Shown piece by piece: positions 1 to 10,238 of a stretch of DNA of 64,000 nt. This DNA comes from Nostoc sp. JL33 (GTDB lineage: Bacteria > Cyanobacteriota > Cyanobacteriia > Cyanobacteriales > Nostocaceae). A model generated the notes under the pieces. It did no database searches. It worked only from the letters and a program-made list of their open reading frames with translations, and was not told the DNA's origin. The DNA lies in the NCBI RefSeq assembly GCF_017114985.1, contig NZ_JABXKP010000049.1:165643-229642 (forward strand), written 5' to 3'. A program made the translations under genes and the position numbers. Position 1 is the stretch's first letter. The number at the start of each line of letters is the position of its first letter.

Positions 1-341
1 TAGCGATCGTGAAATTAATTTCATCAGGGAATCCCCTGTACAAGAAAACCTACCTTAATTTTGACGCCGACTTACTTACATTTATAATTCATTGTTCCTA
101 ATTTAGCAGATAGAAATTCATGTTTGCCAAATTTAAATACTTCTTTATAGTTAAGAATTGTAGTTATTTCGCGAAACAATTACACGGAGTTAGTTATCAA
201 TGTAAATAAACATATTTAAATACAAACTTGAGTATAAATAACTAGTTAGCCTTGGTTATTTATTAGCTTGGCATTGCCCAATCAACGAGGTAGTGCGAAC
301 TTTTGTTAGCTATAATTTGTGAATTTTTAATTACTAAAAAT

Positions 342-3300
342 ATGATTATTAGATTTTTACTCCGTTGCTACTATAAAATTCTCCACCTCTTCCTTCGTGA
401 ACGCGTCCTTCTCTGCGAGACGCTGCGCGAACGCATCCTTCGAGGTTCGTTAAAAAAAATTGCACATTCCTCAAGTCGCAAGAGAAAAATACAGTTTATT
501 CTTCTCTTTACATTTATGCTAGGAATGACAGGGTGTAATTTTTTTGGGATCAACTCAAGTAAAGAACAACTCCCAACAGTTTCCCCACTCACGCCGCCGA
601 AATTACCAGATTGGATTGAACAAATTAGCCCGATTGGGGATGCGAAATCTCTTAACCAAATCCGCATCCGTTTTAAAGAAGCTTTAATCCCAGTTGAAAG
701 TCTTGATAGTCCAGAACAGCAAAAAATATTACAAAAATTTGCCCTTTCGCCGCCTTTACCCGGTCAATTTCGCTTTTTAACACCGCGTATGGTGGGATTT
801 CAAGCTGATAAAGCATTGCCAATAGCGACAAGATTTCAAGTCACTCTCAAAGCAGGTTTAGCCGATTTAAAAAATCATCACCTAGACAAAGATTTACCTT
901 GGACTTTCAATACCGAATCTATCAACCTGACTAATTTACCTGGTGTCAATCCCATTGAAAAGGCTGATATTGAACCAATTGATTTACAGCAGAAGTTACA
1001 GTTTACTTCAAATGTAGAATTGGATTTAGCTTCTCTACAAGAACATTTACAGTTAATCCCCGAAGGACAAAACAAGGGTGTAAGCTTTAAAGTTGAATTA
1101 AACAAACAAGAAAAACCATTAAAAAATGAAGAAGACCCTTTAGAAAAATTTGACCCTTCAGCACGCAATTGGATTTATAACCTCATCCCCCAGCAAAATC
1201 TCGAAAAAGCAACTCGTTATCGCCTGGTATTTTCTCCCGGAATACGTCCTGATTATGGTAATCTAGCTACAGAGAAAGAATTTGCCAGTAAGTTAGCAAC
1301 TTATTCGCCTTTGGCATTTCAGAAAATTAACTTTTACGGACAGCCAGATTCGGGGGGAACATTTGGAAGATTTCTTAAAGGGAGTCCACAGTTAGAATTT
1401 AATAATATCTTACTCCCAGATTCAGCTAAAGAAAATATTACGATTAATCCAGCACCGAAAGAAATTTCGAGAATTCTACAAGTAAATGATGAAGATAAAA
1501 TTGTCGGCATCAATCCTTATGCGCTAGAACCCGCCAAGACTTATACAATTACTATCGGTGCTAATCTCAAAGATAAGTTTGGACAGACTTTGGGTAAACC
1601 TGTCACACTTAAATATGATACTGGAGATTTAGCTGGGGATATCTGGGTACCATCAGATTTGAATATTTTCCCCACAAGTAAAGATTTACAGCTAAATATT
1701 AGTGCGGGAAATCTGCCAGAATCTAAATACAAAGCAGCTTATCGAGTAGTTAAACCGACAGATTTAGTTTATTTTAATAATAGTAGTGATTTATTACCAC
1801 AACCTTCTGATTGGCAAAGCTTTCAGGTATCGGGTAAGAAAAATCAATCAGTTGACATTGCTGTTCCTCTCCGAGAAAAAATAAGTGCTGCTACGGGAAT
1901 GTTAGCTTACGGAGTGCAAGCCCGCACTAATAAATATCAGGAGAATGGTAAGGAACTGTGGCGGGAACCGACAACTTACGGTTTAGTTGAATTGACGAAT
2001 TTGGGCGTATTTACTCAGTGGTTTCCTGAATCAGGCTTAATTCGCGTGAATCATCTTACAGATGGTTCGCCAGTGAAAGCGGCTGCTGTGGAAATTTATC
2101 AATCAAAATTACAGGCGAAATCTCGCCCGGAACCTATGCCTTGTGCAACAGGTAAAACTGATGACAATGGAATTTTTAGAATTGTTCGTGAAGCATTACC
2201 GCAATGTTATTCTGGAAATGAAAGCTCTAGTAAATCACCGCAATTATTAGTAATTGCCCGTGAAAATCAAGATTGGGCATTTGCTAGAACAGAAGAATAT
2301 AGCGGCAGTTATGGATATGGTATTGATGCGGGTTGGCAAGTTGGTAAACCAGAATCACGCGGAGTAATTTTCTCGGATAGACAGTTGTATCAACCAGGCG
2401 AAAAAGCTTGGTTGACTGGGTTTACTGACTACTTACAAAAGGGTGCAATTCAGCAAGATAAAAATGCTGGTTACCAATTAACTCTGGTAAATCCTGATGG
2501 AGAAAAGACCAATTTAGGTACGCAAACTACAAATGAATTTGGCACTTTTTCTCTGAAAATGCCAATTAAAACTACTCAGCGTTTAGGCTACTATACAATC
2601 CAGGCGAAGGGAAAGAATGGGCAAGAAATTTCTGGAGAATTTCGAGTAGCTGAGTTTAAGCCACCCAATTTTAAAGTCGAACTCAACTTAGATAAAGAAT
2701 TTGCTCTCATTGACGAGAAAGTTGATATTAATGCCACAAGTAATTATTTATTTGGTGCGCCTGTAGAAGGTGGCCAAGCAAAATATTTTATTACTCGCCA
2801 GCAGGCTAATTTTATTCCTAAAGGTTGGGAGGAATTTACTTTTGGTAGACAATGGTTGTGGCCGGAGGAAACTCCTACCATATCTAGTGATGTGTTGCAA
2901 ACTAATGCCCAACTAGATGTTAATGGTAAAAGTAGTCAGACTGTGAATGTGGCTAATGATTTACCATATCCGATGACTTACCGAGTAGATGTGCAAGTTG
3001 CAGATGTTTCTAATCTGTCTGTAGCGAATTCTAAAACTTTTACAGCTTTACCAAGTAATCGTCTTATCGGGTTAAAAAGTAATTTCATCGCTGATGCTGG
3101 TAAGGCTTTTCCCATTGAAGTGATTGTTACTGACCCTACAGGAAAACCGATAACAGGTCAACGGGTACGCCTGGAATTACAACAGATTAAATACAGCAGC
3201 GTCACGCAGTTGGTGGAAGGTAGCCGAACGCCAAAAAATCAAGTTGAATATAAAACAGTCGGACAAGCTGAAATTACATCTGCTAGCAATCCGCAATCGG

Positions 3301-6191
3301 TAAATTTGACAGCACCGGAATCTGCTTCATATCGGATTAGAGTTAATTTTAGCGATGCCAAAGGCGAATTAAGCGCCACAGATTTACAAATTTGGGCAAC
3401 TGGAGGAAATCCCGTATTTTGGGGTTCTAGAGAAGAAGATATCTTAGAAGTTAAATTAGATAAAAAAGAGTTCAAACCTGGTGAAACTGCTACTGCACTA
3501 ATTCAATCTCCCTATCCAGACGCAGAATTGTACTTTGCTGTAATTAAAGACAAGCCTCTTTATCAGCAAATTATCAAAGTTCAGGGAGGCACACCAAAAA
3601 TCCAGTTTCAAGTTACGCCAGAAATGCTGCCAAATGCAGCCATTGAAGCTGTGTTAGTCAGACAAGGTAAACCCATAAACCAAGTAGAAGCGGGAAGTTT
3701 AGAAAACTTGGTGAAGATTGGTTTTACACCTTTTAAAGTTAACTTAGAAGATAAGTATTTAAAACTCCAAGTTAAACCAGTGCAAGCATCACTAGAACCT
3801 GGTGCAGAGGAAACAGTTCAATTAGAATTGAAGGACAATCAAGGAAACCCCACCAAAGGACAGTTTACAGTCATGGTGGTAAATGAAGCGGTGTTACAAC
3901 TTTCTGGTTATCGTCCGCCAGATTTGGTAGATACAGTTTATGCAGAACAGCCAATATCTACCCGCTTTAGCGATAATCGACCAGATGTAATTTTACAACC
4001 ACAAGATGTAGCTAAACCCAAAGGTTGGGGTTATGGCGGTGGTTTCTCTACCGGTGCAGCTAATACTCGTACCCGCACCGATTTTCAAGCCTTAGCTTAC
4101 TACAACGGTTCTGTCCTCACCGATACAAATGGTACTGCACAGATAACCTTTAAACTCCCGGACGACTTAACTACATGGCGGGTGATGGCTGTCGCCACCG
4201 ATGGAAATCTGCGTTTCGGGAATGGGGACGCGACGTTTATCACCACAAAGCCACTGCTAACTAATGCCATCTTGCCACAATTTGCCCGTCCAGGCGATCG
4301 CATCCTCGCTGGTTTATCTGTAACTAATAACACTGGGACTACAGGAAATCTCTCAATTAATGGCGAACTTAGCGGTAATGTGAAGTTTGTTGATAAAAAC
4401 CCCACAAATACTTCTTTGCAAACCAAAGCTGAATCTGCAACTCATGCTTATCGCTTTCCAATCCTGGCGGATAGTGTGGGAGTTGCTAAAGTTCGCTTTA
4501 CCACTCAGCTAAATACAGCCGCAGATGCTTTTGAAGTTCCTTTGGAAATTAAGCCAATTGAAATTACAGAACAAGTCGTTGAAACTGGTGTCACTGAAAA
4601 AGAGGTGAAGATTCCTCTGAATGTTGATAAAAATACTTTCCCTGATGCGGGAGGTTTAGATATTCAATTGGCGAGTACTTTGATAACGGAGATTAAAGCA
4701 TCAGCAAAGCAAGTTTTAGAAGATGATGATTTGCCGTTTACTGAACCTGCTGCAAGTCAGTTAATAATTGCGGCTAATTTGCAAACTATTGCCCAAAAAT
4801 ATGGTCAGGCATTTGCAGAATTTAATCCTAGCCAACAGGCAAGTAAATCAATTGAAAAATTACAAAAACTCCAAATAGCAGATGGTGGTTTTGCTGCTTT
4901 TCCCGGACAAGAGAAATCCGACCCTTGGGTTTCTTCTTATACAGGTGAATCTTTGGCTAAAGCCAGTCAGGTGTTCCCTAATTTAGTCTATTCTGCAATG
5001 GTGTCTCGCCTGAAAGCTTATTTGCAAAAAGTTCTGGCGAATCCTGGAGAATACGATTTTTGCAAACAGCAATTATGTAAAAGACAACTGCAACTTAATG
5101 CTTTAATCGCACTTTCACAAATTGGGGAAAAACGCAATACTTTTCTTGCAGATATTTATGGACAACGCAATAACTTTGATGTCGTAACTCAAATTAAACT
5201 AGCGCGATACTTATCTCAATTCCCAGAATGGCAAGATGAATCTCAACAGATGGTGAACACATTACAACAAAATATCTATGAAACTGGTCGCACAGCAGTT
5301 GTAAGTTTACCAGATAGTTGGGGATGGATGAGTTCATCTACCGCGACGCAGGCGGAAGCTTTACGATTATTTATTGCCAAGCAGAGTAAACCCGAAGTTA
5401 TAGATAAGTTATTCCAAAGTCTTCTCGCATTACGACGGAATGGCACATGGCAAACTAACTATAATAATGCTCAAGCCTTAACAGCTTTGGTAGAATATAG
5501 CCAACTGCAACCCACGCCGCCTAATTTTGTTGCCACAGTGCAATTAGCTGGTAATAAGTTAGGAGAAAATCGCTTTGAAGGCTATCAAAATCCTAGTTTA
5601 CAGCTAAATGTGCCGATGAATAAATTACCTCGTGGCCGTAATGATTTAACGCTGCAAAAATCAGGTAATGGCACTTTGCACTATCTGGTTGCTTATAATT
5701 ATCGCTTGCAAGGAAATCAATCAGGCAGATTTAACGGCTTACGCATAACACGAGAAATTAGTCAAGTAAATAAAGAGAAAGTTTTACAAAAAACAGGTCT
5801 TTATGCTTTCGATAAACCCTTGACTTTAACCTCTGGACAGGTGTTTGATATTGGTTTAGAAATCATCGCCGATCATCCCGTAGATCATATAGTAATTAAA
5901 GATCCGCTACCATCGGGTTTTGAGGCGGTGGATGCGAGTTTTCAAACTACCACAGCTGCATTACAAGCAAAAGCCGATAGCTGGGAACTTGGGTTTAAGA
6001 ATGTGTACCGCGATCGCATTATCGCCTATGCCGACCACCTAGAACCAGGAGTTTATAGCTTGCATTACTTAGTCCGTTCTGTGACTCCTGGGACATTTTC
6101 TTGGCCTGGTGCCCAAGTTCACTTGCAATATGCACCAGAAGAATTTGGACGTACTGCTGAGTCTACATTAATACTGGAGGATGGAAAATAA
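342..6191 (+). CDS. Alpha-2-macroglobulin family (YfhM/YfaS-like) lipoprotein; ORF opens at 303 with TTG, ATG at 342 more plausible
   Basis: ~1950 aa; lipobox-like LGMTGC after hydrophobic stretch; MG-like domains (DRQLYQPGEKAWLTGF), ALAYYNGSVLTDTNGTAQITFKLPDDLTTWRVMAVA typical of A2M domain. Confidence 0.88.
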   Translation: MIIRFLLRCYYKILHLFLRERVLLCETLRERILRGSLKKIAHSSSRKRKIQFILLFTFMLGMTGCNFFGINSSKEQLPTVSPLTPPKLPDWIEQISPIGDAKSLNQIRIRFKEALIPVESLDSPEQQKILQKFALSPPLPGQFRFLTPRMVGFQADKALPIATRFQVTLKAGLADLKNHHLDKDLPWTFNTESINLTNLPGVNPIEKADIEPIDLQQKLQFTSNVELDLASLQEHLQLIPEGQNKGVSFKVELNKQEKPLKNEEDPLEKFDPSARNWIYNLIPQQNLEKATRYRLVFSPGIRPDYGNLATEKEFASKLATYSPLAFQKINFYGQPDSGGTFGRFLKGSPQLEFNNILLPDSAKENITINPAPKEISRILQVNDEDKIVGINPYALEPAKTYTITIGANLKDKFGQTLGKPVTLKYDTGDLAGDIWVPSDLNIFPTSKDLQLNISAGNLPESKYKAAYRVVKPTDLVYFNNSSDLLPQPSDWQSFQVSGKKNQSVDIAVPLREKISAATGMLAYGVQARTNKYQENGKELWREPTTYGLVELTNLGVFTQWFPESGLIRVNHLTDGSPVKAAAVEIYQSKLQAKSRPEPMPCATGKTDDNGIFRIVREALPQCYSGNESSSKSPQLLVIARENQDWAFARTEEYSGSYGYGIDAGWQVGKPESRGVIFSDRQLYQPGEKAWLTGFTDYLQKGAIQQDKNAGYQLTLVNPDGEKTNLGTQTTNEFGTFSLKMPIKTTQRLGYYTIQAKGKNGQEISGEFRVAEFKPPNFKVELNLDKEFALIDEKVDINATSNYLFGAPVEGGQAKYFITRQQANFIPKGWEEFTFGRQWLWPEETPTISSDVLQTNAQLDVNGKSSQTVNVANDLPYPMTYRVDVQVADVSNLSVANSKTFTALPSNRLIGLKSNFIADAGKAFPIEVIVTDPTGKPITGQRVRLELQQIKYSSVTQLVEGSRTPKNQVEYKTVGQAEITSASNPQSVNLTAPESASYRIRVNFSDAKGELSATDLQIWATGGNPVFWGSREEDILEVKLDKKEFKPGETATALIQSPYPDAELYFAVIKDKPLYQQIIKVQGGTPKIQFQVTPEMLPNAAIEAVLVRQGKPINQVEAGSLENLVKIGFTPFKVNLEDKYLKLQVKPVQASLEPGAEETVQLELKDNQGNPTKGQFTVMVVNEAVLQLSGYRPPDLVDTVYAEQPISTRFSDNRPDVILQPQDVAKPKGWGYGGGFSTGAANTRTRTDFQALAYYNGSVLTDTNGTAQITFKLPDDLTTWRVMAVATDGNLRFGNGDATFITTKPLLTNAILPQFARPGDRILAGLSVTNNTGTTGNLSINGELSGNVKFVDKNPTNTSLQTKAESATHAYRFPILADSVGVAKVRFTTQLNTAADAFEVPLEIKPIEITEQVVETGVTEKEVKIPLNVDKNTFPDAGGLDIQLASTLITEIKASAKQVLEDDDLPFTEPAASQLIIAANLQTIAQKYGQAFAEFNPSQQASKSIEKLQKLQIADGGFAAFPGQEKSDPWVSSYTGESLAKASQVFPNLVYSAMVSRLKAYLQKVLANPGEYDFCKQQLCKRQLQLNALIALSQIGEKRNTFLADIYGQRNNFDVVTQIKLARYLSQFPEWQDESQQMVNTLQQNIYETGRTAVVSLPDSWGWMSSSTATQAEALRLFIAKQSKPEVIDKLFQSLLALRRNGTWQTNYNNAQALTALVEYSQLQPTPPNFVATVQLAGNKLGENRFEGYQNPSLQLNVPMNKLPRGRNDLTLQKSGNGTLHYLVAYNYRLQGNQSGRFNGLRITREISQVNKEKVLQKTGLYAFDKPLTLTSGQVFDIGLEIIADHPVDHIVIKDPLPSGFEAVDASFQTTTAALQAKADSWELGFKNVYRDRIIAYADHLEPGVYSLHYLVRSVTPGTFSWPGAQVHLQYAPEEFGRTAESTLILEDGK

Positions 6192-6270
6192 TAATTGTAG
6201 TTTATTGCATTTCTGCAACTGCAAGTAAAGTATAATCAAAATAATCACGGTAAGATTCGCTCTATTTAGC

Positions 6271-6810
6271 TTGGATAAACCCCAAGAGTTAGTATTAACT
6301 AAATTAGAAGAAGGACTACCCGCTATAACTCCATCTTTTGGAGCAGCTTTAGCAGAAGCTTGTGCGGTGTGTTTGGAGGATCAAGGTCATTTACAGGGTG
6401 TAGAACTCACAGTTAATGGAGAATTTACCGCCAGATTTAGACTATATTGGCAACCTGTTACACAGCAAATGCTCCGTTGCTGGAATGATAAAGAGTTCAC
6501 CACAGAACAAGCAGCTTATGGCATTGCTTTTATGCTCATCAGACAATTAACTCAGTTTACAGTCATTGAGCGATCGCGCAAAGGCACTGGATTTGATTAT
6601 TGGTTAGGTAGCGAAGATGAAGCAGGTGAACTCCCGTTTCAAAATAAAGTAAGGCTGGAAGTTTCAGGTATACGTAAAGCAGATGATAGCAGGGTTAGAG
6701 CTAGAATAAAACAAAAAATCGAGCAAACTAATCCTTCTGATGGCGAATTTCCAGCCTACATTATTATTGTTGAATTTAGCAGACCCCTATCTTTTATTAT
6801 GGAAAAATGA
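6271..6810 (+). CDS. Conserved hypothetical protein (TTG start)
   Basis: Complete ORF; 4-nt overlap (ATGA) with the next gene suggests translational coupling. Confidence 0.65.
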   Translation: MDKPQELVLTKLEEGLPAITPSFGAALAEACAVCLEDQGHLQGVELTVNGEFTARFRLYWQPVTQQMLRCWNDKEFTTEQAAYGIAFMLIRQLTQFTVIERSRKGTGFDYWLGSEDEAGELPFQNKVRLEVSGIRKADDSRVRARIKQKIEQTNPSDGEFPAYIIIVEFSRPLSFIMEK

Positions 6811-7208
6811 GTCAGATTCAGGAGTTGCATAAACAGGCGATGGATTTGGCCGAAGCAGCTTTTATTGCTAAACTCAGAGGAGATTTAAAGCAAGCTAGTC
6901 ACGTTTCTCGACAAGCTTTTGAAAAAGAATCTCAAGCTGCTGCACTCATTGCCAATCAACTTGATGCCGAGCCGACTCGTTCAGTATTACATCGCAGTGC
7001 TGCAACTCTTGCAATAGACTGTGGTGAATTTCGAGCGGCAGAACGTTTGATTGCGATCGCATTATCAGGAAATCCACCCCAAAAAATTGCCCAAGATCTG
7101 AAAGATTTATTCATTAAAATAAATTTACGCCCATATTTTGAGCGTCACGGGCTTACTTTTGATGAAGAAAAATTGCGAAATCTAATAGTAGATAAACAGG
7201 GTAGTTGA
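6807..7208 (+). CDS. Hypothetical helical protein
   Basis: ORF overlaps upstream stop by ATGA. Confidence 0.65.
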   Translation: MSQIQELHKQAMDLAEAAFIAKLRGDLKQASHVSRQAFEKESQAAALIANQLDAEPTRSVLHRSAATLAIDCGEFRAAERLIAIALSGNPPQKIAQDLKDLFIKINLRPYFERHGLTFDEEKLRNLIVDKQGS

Positions 7209-7311
7209 AAGACAGGCGATCGCGCTACTCTAAGGGTAATTATAATAAATGGCGATCGGATTATTGCTTACGCCATCTTGAACCATTCTCTGGTCTGAGA
7301 CTAAACTATAA

Positions 7312-10101
7312 CTATTTATTTTCATAATATTTTCGTAGTTTTCTCAATACCTTAGCTTTTCTATTACGACGTATTTTTTTTAATGCCTTATCTGCTTCCT
7401 CACGCACCCATTCACTTTTATCAGTGAGAAGAATGTTTAGCTTTTGTTGTAATAACTCTGAAGTATCACCTAGATTGACTAAAGCCTCAGCTACAAATGT
7501 GAGTACAAAAGTCTCTTCCTCTGAAAGCAAATTTTGTAACTCTCGAACCACTAGCTTGGAGTTATTCCCTAGTTTGCCCAAAGCCTCAGCAGCACTGGCA
7601 CGTATAGCAAAATCCTGATTTTTGAGCAGCTTTAGTAACTCGTAAACAACTAACTCAGAGTTATTACCTAAATTGCCCAAAGCCTCAGCAGCGATAAGAC
7701 GCACACCTAGTTCTTTATCTATCAATAGTATCAGCAGCCCTTGCAGGACTAATTCAGAAGCAGTATTTAACTTGTACAAAACTTTAGATGCGCTAACACG
7801 CACACTCAAATCCTTATTTGCCATCAGTGCTAATAGCTCTTGCAGCAAAGGCTCTGAGGTATTACCTAACGTACTCAACGCCTCACACGAACTGAGACGT
7901 ACCAAAGTAATATCATCTGTAAGCATTCTTAATAGTGCTTGCTGTACTAGCTCAGAAGTATTACCTAAGTTACCCAATGCTTCGACTGCCATACGACGCA
8001 CTAAAGCAACTTCATCTGTAAGTAGATATAATATTCCTTGTAGAAATGGTTTTGAGTCATTGCCTAATATACCTAACGCCTCAGCAGCATTAGCACGCAC
8101 ATTATAATCCACATCTGCAAGCAATACCAGTAGCTTTTCTAGTACAGGATCTGAAGCATTGCCTAACTTACCCAACGCCTCAGCAGCACTCCCTCGCACC
8201 TTAGCATCCTCATGTTTTAAAGCTCTAAGGATTTCAGGAACCGCAGATTTGGCTAATGAACCAATATTTCCTATTTCTTCGGCAGCACGTTGCCTATCTT
8301 CTGCGTTTGCCTCTGGAGCAGACAAGTTGGTAATAAGTAGCCGAATACGTCGCTTCATTTGTTCTTGTTTTAGTACTTCCGGATCTAGTCCTGCGAGTTT
8401 ACCTAGTTCTTCTGCCACGAAAGCAGGTACTTTAGCCTCTGAGCCTTTAGCAATACAACATTCTCTCACTGCCAGCAAAAAACCTTTAATTTCTTCCTGT
8501 GGTTTACTCTCCGCTTGTGCCAAGAATTCGCGCCAAAATACCTCATTTTCACAGTAATGCTCTAGCAAATATAACCCAGCCAAATACTCAGCCAACGGAT
8601 CGAGAGCAAAGCGGATTTGGTCGTTATTGTATCCAATTGATTTAATCAGACGCAGATAATTTTCAAAATAGTTAAGGCACGCTTCTGCATTAGTTCCACC
8701 CAAAGCTACAACAACAGATTCACGTTTTACAGGTTTTGGTTTATAGTCGCCTTCAAGGCATTTCCAAGCAATTACCTTAGCATCTTCTTTAACAGTGGGG
8801 TATTGATTTCTGGTGTCTATTTCCCCCTGGCTATTTAGCTTTTCTAGGTGGTCAATTATCAAATCAGGAATGTTGTCAAGGGAACTTTCTGATGCTGATG
8901 AATTCTCTTTAGCGTTAATCATCCGCTCTGCATAAAGTTTAGCCAGTAAAACTGTAATTGTTTTCTTGTCTCCTACTATGCGTGCGAGTTGGGCACATTC
9001 TTGCAAAAATTCCTCCTGTTCATCCTCAAATAGAGTCCACTTTTCGCACTTCTTCAAGTACTGTTCGATAAAATATGCTAACTTCCCACCATCAAAGCGG
9101 AGAGTCTTAATTTTGCAGTCAATTCCTTGAAATTTTTCCTCAAGGCGTGAGGTAACTATTAAAGCATTAGCTGAAAATTTTAGATCATTAGGATTAATCT
9201 TACCTTGGGTTGGTTTACTCATCTCTGATAAATGATCCACAATCAAGAGAATTCGGCGCTGTCGCAGGAGTTGTTCTACGAGCAATTCATCAACAATTGT
9301 TTGCTCACTATCGATCAATTCCTGGATCTGTCCCATAATTGCTTCTATCAGAGGCTTCATCCCTTCCCCTGGTTGCGAGTCAAGTTCTTCCTCAATTAGA
9401 ACTGGTAACATCAAGTGTGTAGTCAGGCGTTTGGACTTGTCTTTTTCCATTGCCCATTTAGCAATCTGGCAGGCAATCGTCGTTTTTCCCGAACCTCCCT
9501 CTCCCCAAATCAGTAGTCGTACTCGCTTTTCTTGGGCAAAGCTTTCTCTTAATGTTTCCGCTGTTAATTCCTCTATTTCTTGCTTATTTAATAGCACTGG
9601 GAGAGAAACATAATCCTTGCGCTCATCAACAGTTTCATTCTCCAGAAATTTCTTCTGGAAAATATCAATGTGTTTCCCAACCCAAGCATCTAGAACTCTG
9701 GAACGGTACTTGAGCCAAATCACAAAACCAAGTGGGAGTTTGAACTCTGGGAACATTCCTATTTTTGGAATCTTCACTTCCGCAGGTAGTCGGAGTAGCA
9801 ATAGAGGATAAAACCGCAGAACTCCCAGGTACAAAACCACTACAATCCCAAATGCAGCGGCTGTTACAGTCCAAGGTAGATCCTGTTTTTTCTCTTGCGT
9901 TGGCGGATTTGTCTTTATTACCTCAGCAGGTTTAATCGATTGTGGTGTAGATTGCGCTGATGTTTGAGCAGACAAGAGACTATTGTTTTGCTTAGTATTT
10001 GCTTGCGCCCAATTATGACTTGTCAACAACAGGGGAAATGCAACTCCCAAAAGGGAAACTTTCAGCAATCCTAAGAAAGGTAGCCTTGTATACTTATTCA
10101 T
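7312..10101 (-). CDS. Membrane-anchored NACHT-type STAND NTPase with C-terminal HEAT repeats
   Basis: N-terminal signal/TM (WTVTAAAFGIVVVLYLGVL); Walker A WGEGGSGKTT; Walker B RRILLIVDHLSEM; repeated AAEALGxLGN(xS)xx HEAT units. Confidence 0.85.
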   Translation of the reverse strand: MNKYTRLPFLGLLKVSLLGVAFPLLLTSHNWAQANTKQNNSLLSAQTSAQSTPQSIKPAEVIKTNPPTQEKKQDLPWTVTAAAFGIVVVLYLGVLRFYPLLLLRLPAEVKIPKIGMFPEFKLPLGFVIWLKYRSRVLDAWVGKHIDIFQKKFLENETVDERKDYVSLPVLLNKQEIEELTAETLRESFAQEKRVRLLIWGEGGSGKTTIACQIAKWAMEKDKSKRLTTHLMLPVLIEEELDSQPGEGMKPLIEAIMGQIQELIDSEQTIVDELLVEQLLRQRRILLIVDHLSEMSKPTQGKINPNDLKFSANALIVTSRLEEKFQGIDCKIKTLRFDGGKLAYFIEQYLKKCEKWTLFEDEQEEFLQECAQLARIVGDKKTITVLLAKLYAERMINAKENSSASESSLDNIPDLIIDHLEKLNSQGEIDTRNQYPTVKEDAKVIAWKCLEGDYKPKPVKRESVVVALGGTNAEACLNYFENYLRLIKSIGYNNDQIRFALDPLAEYLAGLYLLEHYCENEVFWREFLAQAESKPQEEIKGFLLAVRECCIAKGSEAKVPAFVAEELGKLAGLDPEVLKQEQMKRRIRLLITNLSAPEANAEDRQRAAEEIGNIGSLAKSAVPEILRALKHEDAKVRGSAAEALGKLGNASDPVLEKLLVLLADVDYNVRANAAEALGILGNDSKPFLQGILYLLTDEVALVRRMAVEALGNLGNTSELVQQALLRMLTDDITLVRLSSCEALSTLGNTSEPLLQELLALMANKDLSVRVSASKVLYKLNTASELVLQGLLILLIDKELGVRLIAAEALGNLGNNSELVVYELLKLLKNQDFAIRASAAEALGKLGNNSKLVVRELQNLLSEEETFVLTFVAEALVNLGDTSELLQQKLNILLTDKSEWVREEADKALKKIRRNRKAKVLRKLRKYYENK

Positions 10102-10238
10102 GAACTGGGCGCAGGAGGTAGGTTACTGAGATTTTATGGTAATTATCACGTTTTGCCCAGGTAAACTAGTGTAGACGCACTCAAGGCTTCTCGCTAAATA
10201 ATCGCTCTTTGCCAGCTATAACCAAATTACAAATGCGA

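Noticed and set aside
7424-8557. Three plus-strand ORFs antisense to the NACHT-HEAT gene
   Set aside because: Low-complexity shadow ORFs following HEAT repeat periodicity; no independent support.
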